The notes under the pieces are model-generated. The model saw only the letters and a program-made list of their open reading frames with translations, was not told the DNA's origin and searched no databases. This document shows, one piece after another, positions 16,788 through 25,793 of a DNA stretch of 49,083 nt. The DNA is from UBA1413 sp964552955 (lineage in GTDB: Bacteria; Bacteroidota; Bacteroidia; Bacteroidales; Prolixibacteraceae): contig CAZKIU010000026.1 in assembly GCA_964552955.1 (NCBI GenBank), forward strand, positions 1-49,083, read 5' to 3'. A program made the translations under genes and the position numbers. Every line of letters starts with the position of its first letter. Positions within the stretch are counted from its first letter, which is position 1.

Positions 16788-16988
16788 TTATCCCTTTTTT
16801 AATATCTTACGTTTTAAAAAATAAGAAGAAACAAGAAGAATTCCTCCTAAAATTGCCCCAATTCCAATGTTAGCATAACCCTGAATAAAACCATAGATGC
16901 CAATTCCAATTGCAAAAGGAGCAAACCATACTGTATAATCAATTCGATTGGGTATGATAAATATTATTATTTTTTTTAGTAATTTCAA
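16788..16988 (-). CDS. Small two-TM membrane protein in the tRNA-Thr island
   Basis: 66 aa with two hydrophobic helices (about 18-37 and 40-58) and basic ends (MKLLKK, LKRKILKKG). The start codon is TTG, supported by AAAAGGA five bases upstream. AT-rich composition matches the surrounding island rather than the flanking chromosome. No family is recognised. It lies 69 bases after the Cys-rich lipoprotein gene on the same strand, so they may be cotranscribed. An accessory or immunity-like role would be guesswork. Confidence 0.45.
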   Translation of the reverse strand: MKLLKKIIIFIIPNRIDYTVWFAPFAIGIGIYGFIQGYANIGIGAILGGILLVSSYFLKRKILKKG

Positions 16989-17057
16989 TTTTATCCTTTT
17001 AGTGAACAGTACATAATAGCCCTATGTGGTAAAACACCTAGGGCTGTATTTATTCTA

Positions 17058-17822
17058 TTAGCACCTTGCGTCTGGACCAGCCCCAATACAAGAACCATAA
17101 AGAGCCCCAATAACTTCTGGTGCATACATAAAGAAAGCAGCCTGCATATACCATTTATTTATATGAAAATAACCGAGAGTACAATCGACGCAACCCATAT
17201 AATCGGTTTCTTGTCTACAACAATCTTCTGTCATTATTTCGGCTTCTTTTGTCATTATTTCAGTTGCATAACCTTGCTTTGAACTTTGACTTAAGAAAAC
17301 ATTGTTACTAAAATTATTCAATATATGATTTTTCTCAATTATATTGTATGCAACAGAATGGTCATTTTCATTTATTTCAACGTCAAAAAGTAACTGGTCA
17401 TCAAATGTATAATAATACAATTTATTACCTTTCTTATTGACTCTATAAAAACAATATATATCATCATATACATAGGCCATTATTCTCAATTCAGAATATT
17501 TTATGGGAACGGATAAAATAGACACCTCAGTATTAAAACAACTAATTCTAATTATTTTGCTTAAATCTAATTTAAATAGATCAATTTTGTTCGCAAGCAA
17601 TTCTTTAATGAAGTCACTAGAAATAGAATTGTCTTTACCAATTCTTTCGATTAGTGCTACCTTGTTTTCTAGGGAATTTTCTTTAATATTAGTGAATTCT
17701 AGTTTTGTATTGTCAATTAGAATGTTTATGCTATCATCGAAATCAGATGGTTCATTTTTTTCACAGTTATTAAATAAAACTAATGAAAGTAACACGAGAA
17801 TAAGAATATAGTTTAGCTTCAC
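17058..17822 (-). CDS. Cys-rich-tailed lipoprotein-like protein of the tRNA-Thr island
   Basis: 254 aa with an N-terminal hydrophobic signal ending at Cys20 (LLSLVLFNNC, a poor but possible lipobox). A middle region of about 150 residues resembles 6-bladed-propeller-type leaders in having short beta-like stretches (ELRIMAYVYDDIYCFYRV, LYYYTFDDQLLFDV). The last 55 residues contain six Cys (DCC, GCVDC, GSC, RC at the C-terminus) and a hydrophobic patch. The start is GTG with no clear Shine-Dalgarno, normal for the phylum. I do not recognise the family. AT-rich codon use marks it as cargo of the decayed element. The Cys cluster could bind metal or form disulfides in the periplasm. Confidence 0.6.
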   Translation of the reverse strand: MKLNYILILVLLSLVLFNNCEKNEPSDFDDSINILIDNTKLEFTNIKENSLENKVALIERIGKDNSISSDFIKELLANKIDLFKLDLSKIIRISCFNTEVSILSVPIKYSELRIMAYVYDDIYCFYRVNKKGNKLYYYTFDDQLLFDVEINENDHSVAYNIIEKNHILNNFSNNVFLSQSSKQGYATEIMTKEAEIMTEDCCRQETDYMGCVDCTLGYFHINKWYMQAAFFMYAPEVIGALYGSCIGAGPDARC

Positions 17823-18057
17823 AATAAGGCGTTTATAAGGATTTTAAAAATTAGACTATTTTCATTTTCAAATATAGTAAAAATTATTTATCACATGTTG
17901 TTTTACCAAAAAATATTTAAATTAATGTAAAAGCAATAAATCCTTACTTCTGACGCTTTCGGTATTATTGAATAAATCATTTTTTAAGTGCCACAATATA
18001 AGTTATTTAAGAATCAAAGTAGATGAAAATACCGCACTAACGCGTATTTTTGCGGTA

Positions 18058-18332
18058 TGTTATCGGTAAAAATAGTAAAAACCAAGCCTGGCACTACCGG
18101 TGTTCAGGTTGTTCAGTAAGTGGGGCATCGGTCCAGTGTTGCCAAACACATCGGTAGTGGACTGTCGCATCTGCCCCGTCTTATGCTGGATTTGGCTATC
18201 ATGAGGCTCGTTGAGCCTGCTTCAAAACTTTGCCTTCGGTGCCGGAGAAAACCACAACCATTTGACGGTTGTACCGCAAAATTGACCTCAACCTTCCGAA
18301 TGCCATATAATCTCTTCCCTGGCCAGAGTTAA
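18058..18332 (+). pseudogene. IS1634-like transposase remnant
   Basis: Two frames together resemble the N-terminal part of IS1634/IS4-type transposases. MLSVKIVKTKPGTTGVQVVQ starts at 18058, and after a frameshift at about 18118, RSSVAKHIGSG and then LMLDLAIMRLVEPASKL follow. The latter is a family-typical string. A deletion appears to join non-adjacent parts, and the frame ends by 18332. No inverted repeats could be delimited. Confidence 0.65.
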
Positions 18333-18701
18333 ACAATTCCAGAATTTCACCAGGGACAATCTTCAGCGACATACTTTTTCAAACAGAAGTAATCAACTCT
18401 TCGAAAAGTAACATATATATATAGATATATATAATGCGATATGATTTATTATGTGCTCCCAAATGTCTGTTCAGGGAAAAGTGACTTGAGGGGGGGGGGA
18501 TGGTGATATGCCCATTTTCACATTTATAAGTAATCAAAATCCATGTAAAATTATAATTATACAGAGTTGCGGATTTCACTAGATTCTCTACCTTTTCAAG
18601 GATACGTTCTCTGAACCTTGTGAGGGTAAAAGGTATCAAAATCGAGACCCATTGAGTTTACATCTCTGCAAACAATTGATATTAAGCGCCATAGAAATTA
18701 T
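18333..18701. other. AT-rich end of the tRNA-Thr island without genes
   Basis: Contains an alternating TA stretch near 18412-18432 and a nine-base G run near 18491-18499. The minus-strand frame over 18379-18639 is low-complexity and not supported as a gene. Confidence 0.5.
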
Positions 18702-18724
18702 GTTCGAGTCCCTTGAGAGGCTCT
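18702..18724. repeat. Right attachment site (copy of tRNA-Thr 3' end)
   Basis: Exact 23-bp repeat of 16124-16146. It closes a 2.6-kb AT-rich segment with integrase and transposase remnants. The sequence beyond resumes chromosome-like composition and starts with a terminator hairpin that was probably the original tRNA-Thr terminator. Confidence 0.85.
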
Positions 18725-18814
18725 CAGGAAGATCAGAAGATTAGAATGGCGGAAGATTAGAATAGATAAAGTCAGAATCCCGCTGGAAGGAATGATCTTC
18801 GCAGAGAATATTTA

Positions 18815-18847
18815 AAACGCCTGATGTCATTGGATGTCAGGCGTTTT
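18815..18847 (+). terminator. Intrinsic terminator beyond the right att site
   Basis: AACGCCTGA pairs with TCAGGCGTT around a short loop, followed by TTTT. Its distance from the att copy fits the ancestral tRNA-Thr terminator displaced by the insertion. Confidence 0.7.
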
Positions 18848-18969
18848 TCATTTCAGGCAGGCTATCGAAACTCACTCTTTCCTCTCCGCTCCTATTGTAA
18901 AGAGTGATCCGTTCCAGGCACTGCGTCCTTTGCTATAATTTCCCGGGTAAGGTGAAAATCACGAATAAC

Positions 18970-18999
18970 TTTATGAGTCTGAAAAAATTTCTACTTTTG
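18970..18999 (+). promoter_or_regulatory. Promoter of the TPR/beta-barrel gene
   Basis: TACTTTTG at 18992-18999 is an exact TAnnTTTG -7 box. TTTA at 18970-18973 is a weak -33 element at 18-base spacing. The gene starts at 19058. Confidence 0.5.
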
Positions 19000-19057
19000 A
19001 AAACCATTGATCAAAGCATTGGCCAATAATTGAACGAAATAATAATTACATAAGATT

Positions 19058-20553
19058 ATGAAGAGAACCCTGTTTTCCTTGATTTTACTTGCAGGGATAG
19101 CCTTGTCCGCTTCGGCGCAGCCTTATCGTGACTATGCCGATTCCGTCATCAATCATCTTTACCAGAAGAAAAGCTGGAAGCAGTTGCAGGACCAAACCCA
19201 TTCCTTGCTGGAAAGGGGCATCGATTCATACAATGTGAGACTTAAAGCCGGGGTAGCCGCCTTTGAACTCAGGAAGTACCGTCAAGCGGTCACTCATCTG
19301 CAGAAAGCCTGGGAAGTAGTGCCTGGGGATTCACTGCTGAATGCCTTTTATTACCGGGCTCTGAAATATTCAGGCAGGGAGGATGAGGCTGCCCTGCTGG
19401 CTGACCAGATCTCTTCTGATCTCCGGAAAGCGATCCAAATCCAGAGGAAAGGNNNNNNNNNNNNNNNNNNNNNNNNNNNNNNNNNNNNNNNNNNNNNNNN
19501 NNNNNNNNNNNNNNNNNNNNNNNNNNNNNNNNNNNNNNNNNNNNNNNNNNNNTGGCTGACCAGATCTCTTCTGATCTCCGGAAAGCGATCCAAATCCAGA
19601 GGAAAGGATGGATCAACGAAATTATGATTCAGGGATCACTCTCCCGCAACAAGGACCATGATGCTTTGACGGGTGATGCCCTCAGCAGTGACGGAGGCGT
19701 CAGAAGTTATCGGATCGTTGAGAAAAACCGCCATCAGTATGGTCTATCCCTGGGGCATCACCTTTTCTCCCATATCAATCTGAGCCATGCCTTCAGTAGG
19801 ATGGAGATCAACAGGAGCCTCCAAACCAACGCAAAAGTCAATCCGCCTGCCCTGCAAAATGAACCCTCTACCCAGCAATACCAATACTATCTGAATACGC
19901 GGTATACGCTGATGAAGGGTTGGAGTTTCTCAATTTCAGGATCTTACATCTGGGGAGATTCCTTCACCTTTTCCCCGGTAAGTTATGACATGATCACCGG
20001 GGAGTACGATTTGAGTGAAAAGAGCCACAAGATAAGCGACAATGTGGTCGCATTAGGGATCAGGCATGAAAACGCGTGGTTAAATACTTCCCTCAGTGCG
20101 GGATACGCAAGAATCAATGAATTCAGGCAATTTGAGGGAAACCTGAATATGGTTATCTATCCCTTGGGAAACAACCATTTCTTTATCACTCCGGATGTTA
20201 CCCTCCAAAAGGATGAAGAAGGGGAGGATTACAAGGTGGTGTTCCAGCCCCAGATCGGCATCAAAACCGATCCTTTCTGGATTTCAGGAGAATATGGGAT
20301 TGGAAAAATGAAAAATTTCTTCACGGAAGGAGGAAAGGTGGTATATAATGTACCAGAAACGGTTACCGGGTATTGGGGAGTTCACCTTACGGCACCCATC
20401 CTGAAAGACCAGCTGAACCTCTCGGCCCGTTACCGCCAATCCACGAAGGAGAGTCCTTTATATACCATCAACAATAATAATGTGGTCTCCAGTGCTGATC
20501 ATTTCACATTTACCGACCAAAGCCTGATGTTCTCTATCTCGTGGAATTTTTAA
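19058..20553 (+). CDS. TPR-containing outer-membrane beta-barrel protein (interrupted by assembly gap)
   Basis: A signal peptide (MKRTLFSLILLAGIALSASA) is followed by a TPR-like helical segment (about 25-125; YNVRLKAGVAAFELRKYRQAVTHL). After the N run comes a barrel of about 300 residues with alternating aromatic strands, ending SISWNF, a typical terminal-Phe outer-membrane signal. The 55 bases before the N run (19398-19452) recur exactly after it (19553-19607). Removing 155 bases joins the two halves in one frame of 446 residues, so the gene is very likely intact and the break is an assembly artefact. I recognise the architecture but not a named family; the function is unknown. Confidence 0.75.
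19453..19552. other. Assembly gap (100 N) with overlapping flanks
   Basis: Exactly 100 N, a scaffolder placeholder. The 55-bp identical flanks show that the two contigs overlap, so the true gap length is most likely negative. Confidence 0.9.
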
Positions 20554-20618
20554 TACCTGGCGGTGCCATATTCCGGAAATGATTATATTGTCATCGTACA
20601 ATTGATCATTATTTAATC

Positions 20619-21422
20619 GTGTGTCGGAAATTTATCCTCGGGAGCCCACTTAAAGCCATCGAGACCAGGTTCAACGTGGTGACCCCACCCCGTCTGGAAT
20701 GGGAACCCCGTTATCTGGTGAGTCCGGGTGAGGAGACCCTGGTCATCACCCAGCAGAATCCCCGGGAATTGTGTCTGATGAAGTTTGGGATGACGCCTTA
20801 CTGGGCCCGGCAGCCGATGAACCTGATCAACGCCCGGGCCGAGGGGAACAGGAACCCCGGGAACGACGCTTCTTTCAGGGGAGGGAAGTCGGTTTTCCTG
20901 AAGCCCGCCTTTAAGCGGCCTTTGGTCACCCAGCGCTGTGTGGTGCTGGCCGACGCCTTCGTGGAATGGTCCTCCGTTAACGGCCTTCCTTACCTGATCT
21001 ACCTCCGCGACCACGTCAGACCTTTTGGGATGGCCGGGTTGTACGACATTTGGGTGAACCCCGAAACCAGGGCTGAACATCACGGGTTCACCATCCTCAC
21101 CGTTCCAGGCAATGAATTGATGCGCCGGCTGCCTGCCACACGTATGCCCGTGATTCTGCCCAGGGGGAGGGAAATATCCTGGCTCCGCTCATCCGGCCAT
21201 CTGACCGAAATCCTCAGGATGCTGGAGATCTTTCCGGCGGAAAAAATGAATGGCTATCCCCTCTCTCCCTTATTTGACCAGGCAACACCGGTGACCGCCA
21301 CCCAGTTGAAACCCGCGGGCGATTCAATTTATGCCGGAGCGGTGCAAAAAATCTTACCCCACAGACACTGGGGACACAAACAGAAGAGTGCAGGGGATAC
21401 CACCTGGCGGGGGAATGAATGA
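20619..21422 (+). CDS. SOS response-associated peptidase (SRAP/YedK/HMCES family)
   Basis: 267 aa. The family protects abasic sites in single-stranded DNA by forming a thiazolidine crosslink through Cys2. The start is GTG at 20619, which puts the essential Cys directly after the initiator (MCRKFILG), so the start is well determined. Family motifs follow: INARAEG (about 69-75), KPAFKRPLVTQRCVVLADAFVEW (about 93-115) and the C-terminal LTVPGNELMRRLPATRMPVIL with the catalytic-site region. The active-site NARAE Asn/Glu and a His in the usual position near EHHGFTILT are visible. The C-terminal extension from about 225 is short and variable. It stands alone on the plus strand; no LexA-like operator was seen. 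Confidence 0.9.
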   Translation: MCRKFILGSPLKAIETRFNVVTPPRLEWEPRYLVSPGEETLVITQQNPRELCLMKFGMTPYWARQPMNLINARAEGNRNPGNDASFRGGKSVFLKPAFKRPLVTQRCVVLADAFVEWSSVNGLPYLIYLRDHVRPFGMAGLYDIWVNPETRAEHHGFTILTVPGNELMRRLPATRMPVILPRGREISWLRSSGHLTEILRMLEIFPAEKMNGYPLSPLFDQATPVTATQLKPAGDSIYAGAVQKILPHRHWGHKQKSAGDTTWRGNE

Positions 21423-21785
21423 GGTCCTCCCTTATGAAAATATAATAGAGACCATGAGCCTTAGATGGAAATATTACCAATGATTTGTCGTATCTTGATT
21501 AAAAACTCACCACCGGGATTCTCTTCCTGATCTGGGACGCAGGGGTCTTTTATGTTGATCTGGCCATGGTGGAGGAAGATTCCGGCATGGGAATCATCTC
21601 TTCCGTCCCGGTTCTTGCTGTGGCCCTCTTAATGATACAAAGTGCACTCCAGGAACAAAAAAGAACTCCTCGGGGTCACTGACGTAACCCCATAATCAAT
21701 ATTTTTTTTTGATCATCCGGAATTATCAGCCTCCCGGGGCCGCTTTGTCATCTTCCCCAGGGGCCAATAATGGGTTATCAATTTT
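21423..21785. other. Intergenic region with a possible coding scrap
   Basis: An open frame at 21503-21682 without a convincing start encodes a hydrophobic stretch (TGILFLIWDAGVFYVDL, then SSVPVLAVALLMIQSAL) that looks like a fragment of a two-TM protein. No family is recognised. Otherwise nothing is supported. Confidence 0.3.
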
Positions 21786-22316
21786 TTATTCTTCCGGATT
21801 AAGTGAGAAGTAAATAAGGAAATCCCCCTCTTCCTTTTTAATGAGCCAGTGGCGGTAGCCCAGGCTGGTAGCCTTGTCGATGAGCGGTGCAGGCACAAAG
21901 GGGGCCACCACTTCCAGAATCTCATAATAACTGAGCCGTTTCAAGGCGCCCAGCACCTCATGAACAGGCTGCTCCCCCCGGTTAAGGGTGATCCTGATAT
22001 CAAGGGTTTCCACAACCTCCTCTTCAGAATACCAGTCGGGGCGAACGGTATTGAACTTATCGCCCTGATCATCGATCTCTCCGATCTCTTCTTGTCCGGC
22101 CGTATGCCGCAGCCGGTTGACCAGCTCCTCCACGTTAAGGCCTCCCACTGTCGCCGCCTGCCCGATATTGGTCACCCGGGCTATGGTCCGCCGCAACACC
22201 GGATTTCTCAGCTTTGTAAACTCGGGGGCCGCAGCAATCAGTACTTCCTCCAGTTGGGGGTAGGCTTCCAGAAGGTCATATATCTTCGTCTTGGGTGTGA
22301 TGATCAGCTTTTCCAT
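21786..22316 (-). CDS. DUF1858 + DUF2249 two-domain protein
   Basis: 176 aa. The N-terminal 65 residues (MEKLIITPKTKIYDLLEAYPQ, then GGLNVEELVNRLR) match the DUF1858 disulfide-oxidoreductase-like domain. The C-terminal half (about 98-172; ETLDIRITLNRGEQPVHEVLGAL, RHWLIKKEEGDFLIYF) matches DUF2249. Both domains recur with hemerythrin and nitric-oxide or redox genes in anaerobes. Here the next gene upstream on this strand is a DUF438/hemerythrin/PAS protein. A role in handling nitrosative or low-oxygen stress is inferred from this context. It is cytoplasmic, with no signal. Confidence 0.8.
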   Translation of the reverse strand: MEKLIITPKTKIYDLLEAYPQLEEVLIAAAPEFTKLRNPVLRRTIARVTNIGQAATVGGLNVEELVNRLRHTAGQEEIGEIDDQGDKFNTVRPDWYSEEEVVETLDIRITLNRGEQPVHEVLGALKRLSYYEILEVVAPFVPAPLIDKATSLGYRHWLIKKEEGDFLIYFSLNPEE

Positions 22317-22447
22317 ATCAATTTCTTAAGGTATATACTTTATCAATTAAGGCGTAGTTCCCGGGAACCGGGACAACAGTGGCCCGGAACAAATCCGCAT
22401 CGCACCGGAGGATTCTTCCGTGGAACAGTGTTCCCGGACCATGAGGG

Positions 22448-23701
22448 TCATTGCTGTTCCTTTCCGGAGGAGTAACTGAGAATACGCTGTTCTCCCTCCA
22501 GGTTCCGGGCGTTGGTCAGGTCCTGCGAAACCTCCAGGGTTCCCAGGTATTCGCCATGTTCGTCACGGAGGGCGTAGTATTCGATCAGGATGAACTTACC
22601 CCGCATCTGAATCCAGAAGGGAGCATGTGAGGCCTTCCCCGATTTGAAATCCCCGATAATCTTCTCCACGATATGGACGCTTCCAGGAGGATGGCAGAGC
22701 CTGACATCGCGGTTGATGATGGAGCGGCTGCGGGCAAAAATCCGGTGCTCCCCCTGGGTGAAATACTTCACCTTGTCATTCTTGTCGACAAAAGTCATGT
22801 CGACGGGAATGGTGTTAAGGATGGCCATGATCTCTTTGGCAGTGAAGCTGCCCGAGGGGAGACGGACCACCCCGTCGGCCCCTGTGAAACGCTCCCCTTC
22901 GGTATCGGCCTGGGCCACCCCTTCGGGGCGCCATTCTACCTCCGGATCGTAGAGCGTAAACCCGAAATCAAGCGTTTGCTGGTGCACATTCCACCAATCT
23001 TCAACGGTCAGCAAATCCATAGCCATCGGAAAGAGAATATCGCGTTCCTTTTTGGTCATGTCGGCAAGAGCCTTCAACACGGGAATAAAGAGAAGCTCCA
23101 GAGCATCCTCGACATCCTGCTTCTTCAGCTCAGGATGGCGCAGTATCTCAATACACCCCTTTAACTGTTCCCTGATCTCATCGTGCTTGCCCCACATCAC
23201 CATTGGCGGACCGGTAATTCCAGCCTTTTCGAGGTATGGAAAGACCAGATACTCCTTCCGCTTGTAATGTTTGTCGACGTCCATCAAATCATTAAAACAG
23301 GCCTGGATCTGGAGGGCGAATTCCCGGAAACCCGGTTCGTCAACGGCATAAAGGGTGCCCAAAAGGCTCTCGGCTTTGTCCACCACCTTCAGAAGTTCTT
23401 TGTTCTCCTGCGTGAAGACATCAAGGGGATGCCCCGGTGGGATGAATTGCGCCCCGCTCTGGTCTATATGACCATCAAGCACTTCGCCGTGGATATCACA
23501 AAGCCGCAACACCTCCGACTCGGGAAGCCCCTCGCTGATCAGCTCCTGCTCAACCTCCACAACTTCCCCGTAGGGAATCTGCTGAAGGGTTCCTAATAAC
23601 TCCTCCCGTACCCTCTGCGGATTTTCACCCTCGTGTAACTTCAGTATCAGCTCCTTCAGCCGCTCTTTCCTGTGCCTTGAATTGTCTATCAGCTCGCTCA
23701 T
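22448..23701 (-). CDS. DUF438 / hemerythrin-like / PAS protein
   Basis: 417 aa in three parts. DUF438 occupies about 1-75 (RKERLKELILKLHEGENP). A hemerythrin-like four-helix region spans about 92-235, with metal-ligand candidates in HPLDVFTQENKELL, DKHYKRKEYLVFPYLEKAG and MWGKHDEIREQL. A PAS domain follows at about 295-410 (MAILNTIPVDMTFVDKNDKVKYF, VSQDLTNAR). The family is thought to sense or bind O2 or NO through the di-iron site and PAS pocket. No output domain is attached, so it may signal through the DUF2249 partner downstream. It is cytoplasmic. Gene order and spacing (131 bases) suggest coexpression with 21786-22316. Confidence 0.88.
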   Translation of the reverse strand: MSELIDNSRHRKERLKELILKLHEGENPQRVREELLGTLQQIPYGEVVEVEQELISEGLPESEVLRLCDIHGEVLDGHIDQSGAQFIPPGHPLDVFTQENKELLKVVDKAESLLGTLYAVDEPGFREFALQIQACFNDLMDVDKHYKRKEYLVFPYLEKAGITGPPMVMWGKHDEIREQLKGCIEILRHPELKKQDVEDALELLFIPVLKALADMTKKERDILFPMAMDLLTVEDWWNVHQQTLDFGFTLYDPEVEWRPEGVAQADTEGERFTGADGVVRLPSGSFTAKEIMAILNTIPVDMTFVDKNDKVKYFTQGEHRIFARSRSIINRDVRLCHPPGSVHIVEKIIGDFKSGKASHAPFWIQMRGKFILIEYYALRDEHGEYLGTLEVSQDLTNARNLEGEQRILSYSSGKEQQ

Positions 23702-23854
23702 GATGTTTAAGTTGTTTTGAGTGTTTCGCTATTTAATCTTAATAAAAGTCATCCGGAGCCTCACGAAATCCGCCAATACATGAATCAGCTGCGGACAAAA
23801 CCGGATTCAGTTTCCGCTGGTTCCGGAATCAGGACCATCTGCCATGATTATCCC

Positions 23855-24193
23855 TTACAATACCCTGGTGGCCATCGCGGGCCGCGGTGCCTTGATCACC
23901 AGAATCCTGGCCTGTCCGCTCCCCTCATTACTCAGGCAATGGACGATGTGGGCCGGGCTCTCCACCAGATGGTCAGGACCTATCGCTTCCCTCTCCTCTC
24001 CGACAAGCACGGTGGGAGTTCCTTCCAGAATATAAAAGACCACATCGACCGGTGTTTTGTGCGGTTTGAGGCTTTCCCCGGGCTGTAGGGTGATGTGACT
24101 CACCTGTGCCGACGGATCATTGTACAATGGTCTTACATCCACCTTGTGCGGATTCTCTTTGGGATTTTCGGTTTTGTAACTTCTGATAATCAT
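23855..24193 (-). CDS. Small cupin-domain protein
   Basis: 112-aa single cupin barrel. LQPGESLKPHKTPVDVVFYILEGTPTVLVGEE (about 36-67) is cupin motif 1, with His, Glu and intervening Thr/Pro instead of the canonical HxH. A second motif contains SPAHIVHCLSN (about 79-89). I chose ATG 24193 (MIIRSYK), which has AAAAGG ten bases upstream, over the TTG at 24214. The metal-binding residues are plausible but the substrate is unknown. It lies 40 bases downstream of the PepSY protein gene, in the same direction, so the two are probably one operon next to the hemerythrin cluster. Confidence 0.8.
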   Translation of the reverse strand: MIIRSYKTENPKENPHKVDVRPLYNDPSAQVSHITLQPGESLKPHKTPVDVVFYILEGTPTVLVGEEREAIGPDHLVESPAHIVHCLSNEGSGQARILVIKAPRPAMATRVL

Positions 24194-24233
24194 AATATAT
24201 TGCCTTTTAGACAAAATTCATTGGTAATCCACA

Positions 24234-25793
24234 TCATTCCTTCAAGTTACGAAAAATAACGCTCCACTTCCTTCTTTTGTATTTCCTTCTCCAGAGCAGG
24301 TAACCGCTCAGCACCACGGTGACGGCAGTCAACCCGGTCAGTGGAACGATGAGGATGTAAAACCCGCCCAGCAGGAACTCAAAGATGCGGCCGGTATGGA
24401 TTTCCAGGGTGAGGTTCCAGAGGGAGATACCGGACTCCTCGCGGACATTTTGTGGCATGTAGGATAGAATGCGCTGGTGACCCACGGGCATCAAACCATA
24501 CCCGTATTCGGCCACGTAAAGCCGCCCTGCCGGATCGATGATATGCCCTGTCACCCTGAGATCTCCCACGGGCCGCCCTCCCGACGGTTCCTGGTAGGCC
24601 TCACCCGTGACATAATCGTACACTGCAGGATGATCAGGATTCCAGAGGAACAGTCCGCTAAAGGACCCCACCAGGAAGCGGCCTTCACCCAGGGGCTCAA
24701 AGGTATTGATGCCCATCACGCTCACCGGGGGCTGAAAGGGCAACACACTTATTTCATGGCTGTTGCGGCTCATGCTGAACATCCCTTCGGAAGTCGATAC
24801 CAGAAAAATGCCCCGGCTTTCATCCCAGCGCAGGTCGCGCAGCTTGTCATACCACGGATTGGGTTGATCGAGATGGGTGAATTTCAGCGGGGCCACCCTG
24901 GCTGAGGCTATGGCAATCAACAATGGTGGCCGAAGGAACATCCCCGTGAAATAAAGCACAATAAGCAGAATAAAGAGCCAGGCTCCTACCTTGTTGTGCC
25001 ATTTCAGCGACCACCTGTTGACCCTGACCAGGGACCCGGCAGACTTTTCTTTTCTCCGGAACCGCCTGATGGCCGAGGGGAAAAAGAAATAAACCATCCC
25101 GGTCAGCGAGAGGAAAATAGTTACCACCCCCAACAGGTCGACAAAAAGCTTTCCGGGAAGACCCAGGATCTCTCCACTGTGGATCTGCCAGATGGTCTCA
25201 AAAAGAGTGACTTTCTGCGCGTATCCTTCCGGGGCAGGCAGTTCCTTTCGCTCAAAAAGGGTTTGGGTGCCCCGGGCTGTTCCGGAAAAAAGATAACTCC
25301 GGCTCATGACGAACACCGAATCGTCGATGCTCTCTATGCCCGTGAACCGGTCGATATCGGTCTCCAGGTCAAACTTCTTCCAGACCCCGGCTGCCTCATC
25401 GCGGCCCCACAGGCCGAAAAGAGTGGCGGCATACATCGATCCATTCGGGGTCAGGTGAACATCAAAAATTTTCCTGTGGTCGCTCCCCTCCGGAAGTCCC
25501 TGGTTATAAGAGGTGTACTCCGTAAAAGTGGAATCGGTGAGCCAGATGCCTATGTTTCCGTAGACCAGAATGGAGTCGGGCGACAGAATCAGACTCCCCT
25601 TGAGCGCAGCGTTGTTCCAGTTTTTGTAATGATAATTACCTGGAAGCCCATCACGGTCTACATCGATCCCCGCCAGCCACTCCCGGTGGTTCATGAGGAT
25701 GCCGGTCACACCATAAAAAAGCAGTAAAAAGGAGATGATCAACCCCGGCCACCGGTGCAGCTTCTTGTATATTCCTCCCTGTTTCTTTACCAT
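24234..25793 (-). CDS. PepSY-associated TM-helix protein
   Basis: 519 aa. The N-terminal helix (KLHRWPGLIISFLLLFYGVTGILMNHREW, about 10-38) has the His-Arg-Trp-Pro-Gly motif that defines PepSY-TM proteins. Further helices lie at about 215-240, 275-295 and 470-500, with a second LHxxxG-like ...LEIHTGRIFEF near the C-terminus. Large periplasmic beta-rich segments lie between them. Relatives are found in iron-uptake loci or as ferric-reductase-like heme proteins. The conserved His residues in helices could bind heme, which is inferred. Start ATG 25793 (MVKKQGG) is preferred over TTG 25799. It heads a minus-strand run with the cupin gene. Confidence 0.82.
   Translation of the reverse strand: MVKKQGGIYKKLHRWPGLIISFLLLFYGVTGILMNHREWLAGIDVDRDGLPGNYHYKNWNNAALKGSLILSPDSILVYGNIGIWLTDSTFTEYTSYNQGLPEGSDHRKIFDVHLTPNGSMYAATLFGLWGRDEAAGVWKKFDLETDIDRFTGIESIDDSVFVMSRSYLFSGTARGTQTLFERKELPAPEGYAQKVTLFETIWQIHSGEILGLPGKLFVDLLGVVTIFLSLTGMVYFFFPSAIRRFRRKEKSAGSLVRVNRWSLKWHNKVGAWLFILLIVLYFTGMFLRPPLLIAIASARVAPLKFTHLDQPNPWYDKLRDLRWDESRGIFLVSTSEGMFSMSRNSHEISVLPFQPPVSVMGINTFEPLGEGRFLVGSFSGLFLWNPDHPAVYDYVTGEAYQEPSGGRPVGDLRVTGHIIDPAGRLYVAEYGYGLMPVGHQRILSYMPQNVREESGISLWNLTLEIHTGRIFEFLLGGFYILIVPLTGLTAVTVVLSGYLLWRRKYKRRKWSVIFRNLKE

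Noticed and set aside
17058..17822. Cys-rich tail considered as a bacteriocin precursor
   Set aside because: The long lipoprotein-like N-terminus, absent leader/cleavage motif and missing transport genes do not support it.
18379..18639. 86-codon minus-strand frame in the tRNA-Thr island
   Set aside because: It runs through a TA-rich stretch and a G homopolymer, giving repeated Ile-Tyr and Pro residues. There is no family resemblance.
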